64,000 nucleotides of DNA from an uncultured Bacteroidota bacterium (GCA_902546095.1 CACCIQ010000001.1:62455-126454), one strand, 5' to 3'. Shown: positions 35,406 through 44,556, counted from the first letter of the stretch. Translations and numbers: made by a program. The notes: generated from the sequence alone by a model not told the origin.

Positions 35406-36826
35406 AACTTCTCACTATTTCTGGATTCTAATAAACTCTTTGGCGGATTAAAACTATTTATGTGATTTTGGGCTATTAGTTTTATTTCTTCAACTTTTTC
35501 AGGATATTTTTCAGCAATATTGTATTTTTCAGATGGATCCTCATCTAAATTAAATAGTAATGGAGTATCTAAAACAATTTTTTCATTACTCCCAGGTGGA
35601 TAATTATATGCACCTTTAATTATAAAATGTGCTTTGAATTTTCCATATCTAATTGCATAAACTTCTCTTTCTCTATAGAATATTATTTTATCTCTTTTGC
35701 TGGGTGAATGATCTAATAAAGTCTGTTTAATGCTAACACCATCAATAACTCTATCAGAAATACTCTCAGAACCGGAAAAATCAACTATTGTTGGTAGTAG
35801 ATCCATCGTAGAGCCAATTTGATCAATCACACCTGGTTTTATATCTGCTCCCCAAAAAATTCCTGGAACTCTATGACCACCTTCCCAGGTCATTCCCTTA
35901 CCCTCTCTTAATAAACCAGCAGAACCACCATGGGTTTTAAAAGGTAGCCATGGTCCATTATCAGAGCTAAACACAACAATTGTATTTTTATCAAGGTCAT
36001 TTTTCCTAAGCTCATTCATAATAATACCTACACCATGATCAATTTCTTCAATAACATCACCATAAAGACCTGCTTTACTTTTACCTATAAAATCATCAGA
36101 CGCATAAATTGGAATATGTGGCATACTATGCGATAAATAAATAAAGAATTTATCATCCTTCATCTCTTTAATTTTTTCAACAACCTTCTCTGTGAATCTT
36201 TTTGTTATTGTAGTTTGATCTACAGGTCTTTCAATTATATCATTATTTTCAATCAAAGGCACATTGTAATTGTTAGAGTTAATTTGATTTTCTTTATACT
36301 GTGGCCAATAATTATTACCAGGACAGCAAGTGACACCATTAACCGCATTCATATCATTTGAATATGGAATCCCATAATAGTAATCAAATCCATTATTAAG
36401 TGGTAAATATTTTTGTTTATGACCTAAATGCCATTTTCCAACTGCAGCTGTTTTATAATTTTGTTCTTTTAGCTTTTCTGCAATAGTAATTTCAGATTCA
36501 GGAATTCCATAATCAGAATTTTCATAGAGAACTCTATATTTATTACCTATCATTCCATTTCTGATTGGCAACCTTCCTGTCATAAGTGCCGCCCTGCTTG
36601 GTGTACAAACACTTGACGCAGAATAAAACTGAGTCCATTTTTGACCTTCATACGACATCATATCAAGGTTTGGAGTTTTTATAGTAGGATGACCATAGGA
36701 GCCAACATCACCATAACCCATGTCATCTACATATATAATTATAAAATTATAGTCTTTAATATTTTGATTATCACAACTAATAAATAATAATAACGAAATG
36801 AAAAGAGTGAAAAACACATTTCTCAT
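35402..36826 (-). CDS. Type I sulfatase lipoprotein
   Basis: A 474-residue sulfatase of the formylglycine (S1) class, with a lipoprotein signal (LLLFISC, Cys18). The formylglycine motif CTPSR begins at Cys74, followed by AALMTGR. The metal-binding Asp pair is in YVDDMGYGD (32-40), then GKWHLGH with the active-site Lys and His, and SSDNGPW for the second metal Asp/Asn. It would desulfate a sulfated polysaccharide or sterol. No SusCD or glycoside hydrolase genes are near, so its substrate is unknown. The Cys-type site needs a formylglycine-generating or anaerobic maturase enzyme encoded elsewhere. Confidence 0.93.
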   Translation of the reverse strand: MRNVFFTLFISLLLFISCDNQNIKDYNFIIIYVDDMGYGDVGSYGHPTIKTPNLDMMSYEGQKWTQFYSASSVCTPSRAALMTGRLPIRNGMIGNKYRVLYENSDYGIPESEITIAEKLKEQNYKTAAVGKWHLGHKQKYLPLNNGFDYYYGIPYSNDMNAVNGVTCCPGNNYWPQYKENQINSNNYNVPLIENNDIIERPVDQTTITKRFTEKVVEKIKEMKDDKFFIYLSHSMPHIPIYASDDFIGKSKAGLYGDVIEEIDHGVGIIMNELRKNDLDKNTIVVFSSDNGPWLPFKTHGGSAGLLREGKGMTWEGGHRVPGIFWGADIKPGVIDQIGSTMDLLPTIVDFSGSESISDRVIDGVSIKQTLLDHSPSKRDKIIFYREREVYAIRYGKFKAHFIIKGAYNYPPGSNEKIVLDTPLLFNLDEDPSEKYNIAEKYPEKVEEIKLIAQNHINSFNPPKSLLESRNSEKF

Positions 36827-36904
36827 TTAATAAATATATGGAAATAGAATTTTATTATTCATTCAAATAATAACTATATTAGCAAGCGATCCAAATCATA
36901 TAAA

Positions 36905-38212
36905 ATGAAAAATTTTTTTATACTATTATTAGTAAGTTTATTTACATTTAAATCTTACTCACAACTTCAAAAGGCAAATAAGTTTGCAAAAACAATTACA
37001 GCTCAAGAGCTTAAAGATCATTTATATGTATATGCTTCTGATGAATTTGAAGGAAGAAATACTGGTGCAGAAGGACAAAAAAAAGCTGTTGAATATTTAA
37101 GAAATTTTTACATAGAAAACGAAATTGAGCCAGGTGATCTTGATGATAAAGATTACTTTCAAAAAATGAAACTAAACTTAAGGAGAGGAAATGAAGGTGA
37201 AGTTGATACTGAAAATGTTATTGCAATTATTAAAGGAACTGAAATTCCTGATGAATATCTAATTCTGACATCCCACCTTGATCATGTAGGTTATGGAAGG
37301 ACAGGATCTAGATCCAGAGAAGCTTACATTGGAGAAGTAAAAGAGAGAATTCATAATGGAGCTGATGATGATGGATCAGGAACTGTTGCAATGCTTGAAA
37401 TAGCCCAAGCTTTTAAACAAGCTAGTAAAAAAGGTAAGGGACCTAAAAGAAGTATTATTTTTTTACATGTAACTGGAGAGGAAAAGGGTCTCTTGGGCTC
37501 TGCATATTATGCAGATAATCCTATATATCCACTTGAAAGTACAGTCACTAATCTTAATTTAGACATGATTGGCAGAATTGATCCAACCAGAAAAGGTGAT
37601 AAAAGAGAATATATTTATATCATTGGATCTGATCATGACAGCCAAGATTTACATAACTTATCAGAGCAGACTAACCTGGAAACAGTAAATATTGATTTAG
37701 ACTACCGTTACAATGCTAAAGATGATCCTAACAGATTTTATTATAGAAGTGACCATTATAATTTTGCAAAAAATGGAATACCTATTATTTTCTATTTTTC
37801 AGGAACACACCCAGATTATCATTTACCATCTGACACACCAGATAAAATTGAATATGACTTACTTGAACTTAGAAGTAAATTAGTTTTTTATACAGCATGG
37901 AATATTGCAAATAGAGATGAAAGAATAAAGGTTGATCCGAAGCCTGAAGCGAAAAAATTTGAAGTTGATAAAGATAAATTAGATGGCTATGCTGGTAATT
38001 ATGGTGCTGAGGGTATTCCTTTAAAAATTGGAGTATTTATTAGAGATAATAATCTTTTTATTGAGGTGATGAATCAAGCTGTTCAGCTTGATGCTCTTGC
38101 AGATGATGTTTTCGGAAGTGAAGCTATGGGTCTTAAAATAACATTTGATATTGAAAATGGCACAATGGAATTTAAGCAAGGGCCTTATAACATCAAACTA
38201 AATAAAGAGTAA
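36905..38212 (+). CDS. Secreted M28-family zinc aminopeptidase
   Basis: A 435-residue exported peptidase with a signal peptide (residues 1-20, ending KSYSQ). The M28 co-catalytic zinc site is visible: His in TSHLDHVG (122-129), bridging Asp in NGADDDGSG, the Glu pair in TGEEKGLLG (190-198), Asp in NLDMIGR and a distal His in GTHPDYHLPSDTPDKI. A small C-terminal beta domain follows after about 355. It likely trims peptides in the periplasm or outside the cell. It diverges from the sulfatase gene, sharing a 78-base upstream region. Confidence 0.92.
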   Translation: MKNFFILLLVSLFTFKSYSQLQKANKFAKTITAQELKDHLYVYASDEFEGRNTGAEGQKKAVEYLRNFYIENEIEPGDLDDKDYFQKMKLNLRRGNEGEVDTENVIAIIKGTEIPDEYLILTSHLDHVGYGRTGSRSREAYIGEVKERIHNGADDDGSGTVAMLEIAQAFKQASKKGKGPKRSIIFLHVTGEEKGLLGSAYYADNPIYPLESTVTNLNLDMIGRIDPTRKGDKREYIYIIGSDHDSQDLHNLSEQTNLETVNIDLDYRYNAKDDPNRFYYRSDHYNFAKNGIPIIFYFSGTHPDYHLPSDTPDKIEYDLLELRSKLVFYTAWNIANRDERIKVDPKPEAKKFEVDKDKLDGYAGNYGAEGIPLKIGVFIRDNNLFIEVMNQAVQLDALADDVFGSEAMGLKITFDIENGTMEFKQGPYNIKLNKE

Positions 38213-38230
38213 TTATTCAAATAATAAATA

Positions 38231-38255
38231 AAAAACCCATCAACTCTGGATTTTT
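38231..38255. terminator. Weak intrinsic terminator
   Basis: AAAAACCCA (38231-38239) and TGGATTTTT (38247-38255) form a 9-base stem with one mismatch and a T-rich 3' arm between two convergent genes. It would serve the M28 gene rightward and may overlap the end of the CPXCG gene. Confidence 0.4.
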
Positions 38256-38437
38256 CATTGTTCAATTGAAACTACATCTGATTGAGTTATTGAATTATCT
38301 GAAATTTTGAAACTAAAAGAAATAGGATTACAGCAAATTTCACAATCTTCAATAAACGATTGATTATCGACAGAGGAATCCACCAATTTTATTTGATTTT
38401 CCCAACAATACGGACAGGTAAATAAAAACTCAATCAT
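38255..38437 (-). CDS. CPXCG-motif small zinc-ribbon-like protein
   Basis: A 60-residue protein with two Cys pairs: FTCPYCWEN (Cys8, Cys11) near the start and EDCEICCNP near 31-38. It matches the small CPXCG-motif cysteine-rich family by length and pattern, although the usual Gly after the first pair is Trp here. It probably binds one zinc. Function is unknown. It ends next to the weak terminator and begins 11 bases from the 3' end of tRNA-His, on the same strand. Confidence 0.7.
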   Translation of the reverse strand: MIEFLFTCPYCWENQIKLVDSSVDNQSFIEDCEICCNPISFSFKISDNSITQSDVVSIEQ

Positions 38438-38447
38438 TTAAAGTTTG

Positions 38448-38522
38448 GGTGGAAGACCGGACTCGAACCGGCGACCTCCTGAACCACAATCAGGCGTTCT
38501 AACCAACTGAACTACAACCACC
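38448..38522 (-). tRNA. tRNA-His (GTG)
   Basis: The reverse strand folds as a cloverleaf with anticodon GTG in loop TTGTGGT, an encoded extra G at -1 paired with C73 as expected for His, D-stem GTTC/GAAC, and T-loop TTCGAGT. CCA is not encoded. Two consecutive T-T mismatches occur at acceptor positions 5-68 and 6-67. The rest of the stem pairs well. Confidence 0.93.
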
Positions 38523-38569
38523 ATTTTTGAGTCCGCTAATATAATATTTAAGATTTTAAAATAATAGAT

Positions 38570-39292
38570 TTAAATTAAATCATTTAAAGAGTTTGTAGCA
38601 ATAACTCTATTAGATGTAAAACCCTCAGCATGTTCAACACCAATTAATCTTCCTAGATCTGAAGATCTGTTATAAATCATATCTAAAAAGTTTTTCTTAC
38701 TAATCAATGTTTCAGGCTCTTTACTTGAGGGATCATAGAATTGTGATGAATAACATTTAATAGCATTCATCTTTTCTGTTTCATAACCACTAATATCAAC
38801 TAAAAAATCAGGCGAACTATTTTTCCACTGTATGTAGTGATATACATTTAGCGGCCTATGTTGTTCTTGATTAATTCCGTTGTATTTTGTTTTAACTTTT
38901 TTTAGACCACTTAAAAAACATGAATCAGAGATTAGATTAGCGCCCTTAGGATGATCAATATGTCTATCATCTTTAGCATTACAGAGAACAATTTTTGGTT
39001 TGTATTTTCTTATAATTTTAATAACCTCAATTTGATGGGACTCATCATTCTTAAAAAAACCATCTTTAAAGCCCAAATTTTCCCTAAAATTTATACCCAT
39101 CACTTTAGCTGCATTAGCACTTTCCTCATCTCTAATTTCTGGTGTTCCTCTTGTACCTAGCTCGCCTCTGGTTAAATCAATGATACCAACTGATTTTCCT
39201 AATTTGACTTCTTTTACTATTGTGCCTCCGCAACCAAGCTCAACATCGTCAGGGTGTGCACCAAAAGCCAGTATATCAATACTTCTATCCAT
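38570..39292 (-). CDS. bshB1: Bacillithiol biosynthesis deacetylase BshB1
   Basis: A 240-residue zinc deacetylase of the LmbE/PIG-L family, expected to deacetylate GlcNAc-malate in bacillithiol synthesis. The zinc motif AHPDDVELGCGGT (residues 11-23), followed by DLTRGELGTRGTPEIRDEE and HIDHPKGA, is typical of BshB1. The ATG at 39292 (MDRSIDILAFGAHPDD) is preferred over a TTG three codons upstream. It overlaps the trans-sulfuration gene by 8 bases, which fits a thiol/sulfur operon that also has a glutathione-peroxidase-like gene. Confidence 0.92.
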   Translation of the reverse strand: MDRSIDILAFGAHPDDVELGCGGTIVKEVKLGKSVGIIDLTRGELGTRGTPEIRDEESANAAKVMGINFRENLGFKDGFFKNDESHQIEVIKIIRKYKPKIVLCNAKDDRHIDHPKGANLISDSCFLSGLKKVKTKYNGINQEQHRPLNVYHYIQWKNSSPDFLVDISGYETEKMNAIKCYSSQFYDPSSKEPETLISKKNFLDMIYNRSSDLGRLIGVEHAEGFTSNRVIATNSLNDLI

Positions 39293-40424
39293 TAATTTCA
39301 AGTGAGCTTGATAAATCTTTAATCAAATCATCAGCGTCCTCAATTCCAACCGATAATCTTAAAAGGTTTTTTGTTATCCCAATTTTATCTCTTTCAACAG
39401 GATCCATTTTTTTATGTGATGTTTGAATAGGCGATGTAATTGTTGACTCAACACCTGCTAGACTCATGGTGGGTTGAACAACCTTTAAACTTTTAACAAA
39501 ATCATCAGAGTTCATATTGTCATTTAGTTCAAAAGAAACCATCCCTCCAAATCCCCCGTTCATTTGGTCTTTGGCAATATTATGTTTTTCGTGTTTTTCT
39601 AATCCAGGGTAATAAACTTTATTAATTAATTTATGACCACTTAAAAATAATGCAACTTTTAAAGCATTATCATTTTGTTTTAAAACTCTAACTGAGAGAG
39701 TTTTTATACTTCTCTCAAGTAACCAGGCTACATACTCACTAATATTGCTTCCAAAATTTAACCCCGATTTTTTGATTGATGAAATTAATTCATGTGAGCC
39801 ACAAACGGTTCCAGCTAATATATCGCTATGACCACCTAAATATTTAGTTGCACTGTGTATTACCAAATCTATACCTAATTCAATAGGATTTTGATTTACT
39901 GGACTAGCAAAAGTATTATCAATGATGGAAATTAAATTATTTTGTTTTGCAAACTCAGATATTGCTCTGATATCGGTTATACTAAGTAATGGATTACTTG
40001 GAGATTCGATATAAATAATCTTTGTATTATCATTCAAATAAGATTCCAATTTTTCTTTATTGCTAACATCAACATAATCATATGTAATATTAAATTTTTT
40101 AAATTCAGTATTGACTAGGTTAATTGTTCCTCCATATAGAGATTTTTGTAAAATGACATGGTCTCCTGTTTTCAGTAGAGAAAACATTGAAGAAGCGACG
40201 GCTGCAAGTCCAGAACCAAAAAGCACTGCATCTTCGGCATTCTCTAGCTCAGCAATTTTTTTACATACAGAAAGTTGATTTGGGGTATTGAAATAACGTG
40301 GATAGACATCACTTTTTAAATAGTCATATGTAATTGATGGATATATTGGAGTTATGTTACCAAAATACTTATCATCAGAAATTCCGCCTGAATGAACGCA
40401 TTTTGTACCTAACTTTTTTGACAT
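39285..40424 (-). CDS. Trans-sulfuration PLP enzyme (cystathionine gamma-synthase/lyase family)
   Basis: A 379-residue PLP enzyme of the Cys/Met metabolism family. Motifs include YPRYFNTPNQLSV (near 41-53), FGSGLAAVASSMFSLLKTGDHV, IIYIESPSNPLLSI, IIDNTFASP with the PLP Asp, and the Schiff-base Lys in HSATKYLGGHSDILAG. This supports cystathionine gamma-synthase, beta-lyase, gamma-lyase or methionine gamma-lyase; the member cannot be decided from motifs alone. It is cotranscribed with bshB1 (overlap) and follows the GPx-like gene by 3 bases, so a role in supplying cysteine for thiols is plausible. Confidence 0.88.
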   Translation of the reverse strand: MSKKLGTKCVHSGGISDDKYFGNITPIYPSITYDYLKSDVYPRYFNTPNQLSVCKKIAELENAEDAVLFGSGLAAVASSMFSLLKTGDHVILQKSLYGGTINLVNTEFKKFNITYDYVDVSNKEKLESYLNDNTKIIYIESPSNPLLSITDIRAISEFAKQNNLISIIDNTFASPVNQNPIELGIDLVIHSATKYLGGHSDILAGTVCGSHELISSIKKSGLNFGSNISEYVAWLLERSIKTLSVRVLKQNDNALKVALFLSGHKLINKVYYPGLEKHEKHNIAKDQMNGGFGGMVSFELNDNMNSDDFVKSLKVVQPTMSLAGVESTITSPIQTSHKKMDPVERDKIGITKNLLRLSVGIEDADDLIKDLSSSLEING

Positions 40425-40427
40425 ATT

Positions 40428-40979
40428 TTAACTTGATATCCAGTCAATTATAGACTGATCATCTGGCTTGGTTCTAGGTGAAACAACTCTGACAATATAA
40501 CCGTTTTCATCAATCAAATACTTTTGAAAGTTCCATGACACGGATGAATCTAAAACACCATTTTCACTTTTTTTTGTGAGAAACTTATAAACTGGATGAA
40601 TTGTAGATCCTTTCACTGAAATTTTGCTCATCATTGGAAAACTTACTCCGTAATTTTCTTTGCAGAAGTTAGCAATTTTTTCATTTGACCCAGGCTCTTG
40701 CCATAAAAAGTTGTTAGCTGGAAAACCAACTATAATGAAGTTTTTATTTTTAAACTGCTTGTAGAGTTTTTCTAAATTAGTGTATTGGTTAGTCAATCCG
40801 CATTTTGAAGCAGTGTTAACTACCATAACCTTTTTACCTTTAAGCGATTTAAAATCAAAGTCATTCCCATAAATATCCTGTACATTAAAATTATGAATTG
40901 ATTTAGGCACTTGATTGTTAGTTTGAGATAATATACAATTAAAAAAAAGAACCATTGATAAGCTTAAAACTATTTTCAT
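40428..40979 (-). CDS. Exported glutathione-peroxidase-family thiol peroxidase
   Basis: A 183-residue thioredoxin-fold peroxidase with an N-terminal export signal (residues 1-18). The peroxidatic Cys60 is in NTASKCGLT; the family GFPANNFLWQEPG motif (85-97) and the SWNFQKYL Trp follow, giving the Cys-Gln-Trp triad. Cys107 in NFCKENYGV is at the usual position of the resolving Cys in thioredoxin-dependent members. The name reflects family; flavobacteria of this type likely use bacillithiol or thioredoxin, not glutathione. It lies 3 bases before the trans-sulfuration gene. Confidence 0.9.
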   Translation of the reverse strand: MKIVLSLSMVLFFNCILSQTNNQVPKSIHNFNVQDIYGNDFDFKSLKGKKVMVVNTASKCGLTNQYTNLEKLYKQFKNKNFIIVGFPANNFLWQEPGSNEKIANFCKENYGVSFPMMSKISVKGSTIHPVYKFLTKKSENGVLDSSVSWNFQKYLIDENGYIVRVVSPRTKPDDQSIIDWISS

Positions 40980-40988
40980 ATTAACATT

Positions 40989-41264
40989 TTAAATTATTTC
41001 GGCGGATAGATTAGCATCTATTAGCCTCTTCAGTCTAGGTTTTAAATCAAGAAGTGTACCAGACTTTACAGAACATTTTCCTTTATAATGAACTATTAGG
41101 GTACATTGCTCAGCTTGTAAAGGAGTATGATCACAAACATTTATTAATGTTTCTATAACATGATCAAAAGTGTTAAAATCATCATTATACAAAATTATTT
41201 GATGCTCATCTCCCTTAGCCTCATCAACTGAAAAATCCTTTTTTTCTTTTTCTTTAACACTCAT
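40989..41264 (-). CDS. clpS: ClpS adaptor for N-degron proteolysis
   Basis: A 91-residue adaptor that delivers N-end-rule substrates to the ClpAP-type protease. The core begins at IILYNDDFNTFDHVIETL with the Asn-Asp substrate-binding pair, followed by HTPLQAEQCTLIVHYKGKCSVKSG and a terminal leucine-rich segment. The ATG at 41264 is preferred over a TTG two codons upstream. It lies 9 bases upstream of the GPx-like gene and after tpiA on the same strand. Confidence 0.93.
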   Translation of the reverse strand: MSVKEKEKKDFSVDEAKGDEHQIILYNDDFNTFDHVIETLINVCDHTPLQAEQCTLIVHYKGKCSVKSGTLLDLKPRLKRLIDANLSAEII

Positions 41265-41305
41265 AACCAATTAGTTATGTGCTAATGTACAATTTTTAAA
41301 ATAAG

Positions 41306-42058
41306 TTAAATTGAATTAATTATATCTGAAAAATCATTGGCATTCAATGATGCGCCTCCAATTAAACCACCATCAACATCAGGTTGGTTAAAAATATTTT
41401 TTGCAGAACTCGGCTTCACACTTCCACCATAAATTATTGATAACTTACTTGAAATTGACTCGGAAAATTTTTCTGTGAACTTTTGTCTTATAAATTTATG
41501 CATCTCTTGAGCTTGTTCTGGACTTGCAGTTAAACCAGTTCCTATTGCCCAAACTGGCTCATAAGCAATCACTAGATTCTTAGGGTCTATTTTTTCAAGC
41601 ATAAATACAGTTTCTTTGAGTTGGTTTTCTATTACTGAGAAATGTTTATTATTATTTCTTGCCTCGATTTCCTCTCCAATACAAAAAAACACCTCTAAAT
41701 TATTCTCCAAGCAGATTTTTATTTTTTTTAACAGAACTTCATTAGTTTCTCCAAAAATTTTCCTTCTTTCTGAATGACCAATGATAACGCTATTTATTCC
41801 AATGCTTTTAAGCATTGTACATGAAACATCTCCAGTTAAAGCACCGTTAGTAAGGTGTGAGACGTTTTGTGACAGCACCTTAATGTTTGATTTACTGCAA
41901 GTTAATACAGCATCTTTCAAAAATGGGAATGATGGTGATACATAAATGTTACAAGAAGAATTTTCAGAGTTTTTTTCAATTATTGAATGAATCAAAATAT
42001 TTGATTCACTTTGATTATTATTCATTTTCCAATTACCAGCAACAATTTTTCTTCTCAT
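41306..42058 (-). CDS. tpiA: Triosephosphate isomerase
   Basis: A 250-residue TIM-barrel enzyme interconverting dihydroxyacetone phosphate and glyceraldehyde-3-phosphate. GNWKMNNN holds the active-site Asn and Lys (8-15), VIIGHSERRKIF the catalytic His, VIAYEPVWAIGTG the catalytic Glu, and IIYGGSVKPSS with DGGLIGGASL the phosphate loops. Length is normal. It is preceded by the permease gene, with only 2 bases between them, and followed by clpS. Confidence 0.97.
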   Translation of the reverse strand: MRRKIVAGNWKMNNNQSESNILIHSIIEKNSENSSCNIYVSPSFPFLKDAVLTCSKSNIKVLSQNVSHLTNGALTGDVSCTMLKSIGINSVIIGHSERRKIFGETNEVLLKKIKICLENNLEVFFCIGEEIEARNNNKHFSVIENQLKETVFMLEKIDPKNLVIAYEPVWAIGTGLTASPEQAQEMHKFIRQKFTEKFSESISSKLSIIYGGSVKPSSAKNIFNQPDVDGGLIGGASLNANDFSDIINSI

Positions 42059-42060
42059 AA

Positions 42061-43113
42061 TTATGTAATTCTAGGATCCAAATATTTGTATATATAATCA
42101 ACAAATATATTAATCATTATAAAAGCAAAGCTAATAACTAATACGGAACCTATAATCACTGGAACATCTAGAACATTTAATGAGTTTACAATTTCTCTTC
42201 CAAGACCATTCCAGCCAAATATATATTCAACAAAGACAGAACCAGCCAACAAACTTGCAAACCATCCTGATAGAGCAGTAATAACTGGATTTAAAGAGTT
42301 TTTAATACAGTGATTTAATATTACTTTAGATTTTGATAATCCCTTAGCATAAGCAGTTATAACATAATTTTTTTTGAGTGTCTCAATTAATGAGTTTCTC
42401 ATCATCATACTGATTACGGCAATTGGTCTAATTCCGAGTACTATTGAAGGTAGAATTAGATTCTTAAGCACAAGCTTATATTCTTCACCAAAATCATCCA
42501 ATTCGTATAAACTACCAGTCATATTTAGATTAGTATATTCAGAGAAAACAAAACCAAAAATCCAAGCAAAAATTATGGAGCTAAGAAATGATGGCATACT
42601 CATTCCAAAAGTACTTAACAACTGAATAAAATTATCTAAAAAAGTTCCTTTATTTAAAGCTGAGATAATCCCAAAAATCAACCCAAAAATTGTTGCAATT
42701 AGAATCGAAGAAATAGCTAAAACTACTGTATTCGGAAAAGTATCTTTAATAATTGTGGAGACCTTCACTCCTCTTCGCTGATATGATTCCCTTAAATAAG
42801 GAAATTTTATAACAATTGACGATTGCTCAAAACTTAGAAGTGTCTTGTAAGAATATTTTTTTTTATTAAGAAAATTAAGTTTATCTGGATTTTTAGAATG
42901 AATTGATAAAATTGATAAATCATTCAAATAATATAAGTATTGATTTAAAATTGGTTGATCAAAACCATACTTCTTTTGTATTATTTTAAGTTGCTCAGCA
43001 TCTTCATTTTGATCCATCATCATTCTGGCAGGATCACCTGGAAGTATTTGAAATAAAAAAAAGATTACAGTAACTACTCCAAATAATGTAAATAGAATAT
43101 TAAATAGCTTCAT
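42061..43113 (-). CDS. DppB/OppB-type ABC transporter permease, without linked partners
   Basis: A 350-residue inner membrane permease with about six helices. The first helix ends at ILPGDPARMMM, the typical DppB start. A central hydrophobic set and the EAA-like loop TAYAKGLSKSKVILNHCIKNSL are present, with FVEYIFGWNGLGREIVNSL near the end. An insertion of about 50 residues around 55-115 is charged and probably periplasmic. The start at 43113 is uncertain; ATG codons at 43113 and 43122 both work. No binding protein, DppC permease or ATPase gene is nearby, so the complete transporter must use genes elsewhere. Confidence 0.88.
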   Translation of the reverse strand: MKLFNILFTLFGVVTVIFFLFQILPGDPARMMMDQNEDAEQLKIIQKKYGFDQPILNQYLYYLNDLSILSIHSKNPDKLNFLNKKKYSYKTLLSFEQSSIVIKFPYLRESYQRRGVKVSTIIKDTFPNTVVLAISSILIATIFGLIFGIISALNKGTFLDNFIQLLSTFGMSMPSFLSSIIFAWIFGFVFSEYTNLNMTGSLYELDDFGEEYKLVLKNLILPSIVLGIRPIAVISMMMRNSLIETLKKNYVITAYAKGLSKSKVILNHCIKNSLNPVITALSGWFASLLAGSVFVEYIFGWNGLGREIVNSLNVLDVPVIIGSVLVISFAFIMINIFVDYIYKYLDPRIT

Positions 43114-43651
43114 TAGAACCATCAATTAAAATCAAAGCAAAAACAGAATAGTTTATTATATCTTGATAATTTGCGTCAATACCTTCACTAATCAGAGTTT
43201 CACCATGATTATCCTCAATTTGTTTAACTCTTAAAAGTTTTTGTAGTATTAAGTCAGTCAAAGAGCTAATTCTCATATCTCTCCATGCTTCACCATAATC
43301 ATGATTTTTATTAATCATTAAGTTTTTTACTGATTTGATGTGCTTATTGTAATATTTAATTGCATCATCAAAATTTATATCTGGTTCATCAACTACACCC
43401 AATTCGATTTGTATTAATGAAATTATTGAATAATTAATAATTCCAATGAATTCAGAAGATTGACCTTCATCAATTTTTTTTGTTTTTTTGGTCTGTAAAC
43501 TTCTTATTCTTTGTGCTTTAATAAAAATCTGATCAGTCAAAGATGGTAATCTTAATATTCTCCACGCACTGCCATAATCCTTCATTTTTTTTGAAAAGAT
43601 ATCCAAGCAATTTTTAATAATAAAATCAAACTGTTTTTCAGTAGTTGTCAC
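43100..43651 (-). CDS. DUF1599 protein, two tandem repeats
   Basis: A 183-residue protein with two copies of the DUF1599 (nucleotide modification-associated domain 1) unit, at about 10-85 and 95-180. Each copy has a KMKDYGSAWRILRLPSLTD / KNHDYGEAWRDMRISSLTD motif, a KAQRIRSLQ / KLLRVKQIE element and a final GIINYSIISLI / DIINYSVFALI helix. The start is GTG at 43651. Function is unknown; it is found next to core genes such as tpiA in flavobacteria. It overlaps the permease gene and diverges from folP across 55 bases. Confidence 0.88.
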   Translation of the reverse strand: MTTTEKQFDFIIKNCLDIFSKKMKDYGSAWRILRLPSLTDQIFIKAQRIRSLQTKKTKKIDEGQSSEFIGIINYSIISLIQIELGVVDEPDINFDDAIKYYNKHIKSVKNLMINKNHDYGEAWRDMRISSLTDLILQKLLRVKQIEDNHGETLISEGIDANYQDIINYSVFALILIDGSNEAI

Positions 43652-43706
43652 AAAAAGTTATTTTATGTAAATTTCGATTAAAATTACCTAATAAACTAAT
43701 CCATAA

Positions 43707-44540
43707 ATGAATATTAATATCAGAGGAAGACTTTTTGATTTATCTAAGCCAAAAGTCATGGGGATACTTAATTTAACACCTGATTCATTTTATGACGGTG
43801 GTTTTCATAATGAAATTAATAAGATAAAAGATCATGTAAACAAAATGGTTAATGATGGTATGGATATTCTTGATATCGGTGGTTACAGCTCAAAACCTGG
43901 AGCAAAAAACATAAGCGTTGATGAAGAATTGTCAAGAGTCATTCCAATTTTGAAACACATAAGAAAAATATTTCCTGAATTGGTTATTTCAATTGATACT
44001 TTTCGATCCAAAATTGCAAGCGCGTCACTTAATGAAGGAGCGGATATTATAAATGATATTTCTGGTGGAACATTAGATAAAAATATGATGAGTGTTGTCG
44101 CAAAAAATAATTGCCCTTATATTTTAATGCACATGCAAGGTAATCCACAAAACATGCAAAATGATCCTAGTTATGGAAATGTAACATTAGAAATTATTCA
44201 ATATTTAGCTCAAAGAATAAAAATTGCTCATGATAATAACATTGTAGATATAATAGTTGATCCAGGCTTTGGATTTGGTAAAACACTAGAACATAATTTT
44301 GAAATTTTAAATAATTTAGAAAAATTTAATATGCTTGATACACCAATTCTTGCAGGATTCTCAAGAAAATCAATGATATATAAAACATTAAAAACATCTA
44401 GTGAAAAAGCTTTAAATGGAACTTCAAGTCTAAATACAATTGCACTAACGAAAGGTGCAAAAATATTAAGAGTACATGATGTTAAAGAGGCAAAAGAGTG
44501 TATTATTTTACATGAAAAAACAATAAGTAGTCTATTTTGA
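43707..44540 (+). CDS. folP: Dihydropteroate synthase
   Basis: A 277-residue TIM-barrel enzyme joining para-aminobenzoate to dihydropterin pyrophosphate in folate synthesis. Typical motifs are GILNLTPDSFYDGG (about 19-32), DIGGYSSKPGA, ISIDTFRSKIA, ADIINDISGG, DPGFGFGKT and GFSRKSMI. Length is normal. It leads a pair with cdaA, 16 bases downstream, an arrangement common in Bacteroidota. Confidence 0.96.
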   Translation: MNINIRGRLFDLSKPKVMGILNLTPDSFYDGGFHNEINKIKDHVNKMVNDGMDILDIGGYSSKPGAKNISVDEELSRVIPILKHIRKIFPELVISIDTFRSKIASASLNEGADIINDISGGTLDKNMMSVVAKNNCPYILMHMQGNPQNMQNDPSYGNVTLEIIQYLAQRIKIAHDNNIVDIIVDPGFGFGKTLEHNFEILNNLEKFNMLDTPILAGFSRKSMIYKTLKTSSEKALNGTSSLNTIALTKGAKILRVHDVKEAKECIILHEKTISSLF

Positions 44541-44556
44541 CTAATTTTGCTAGAGT

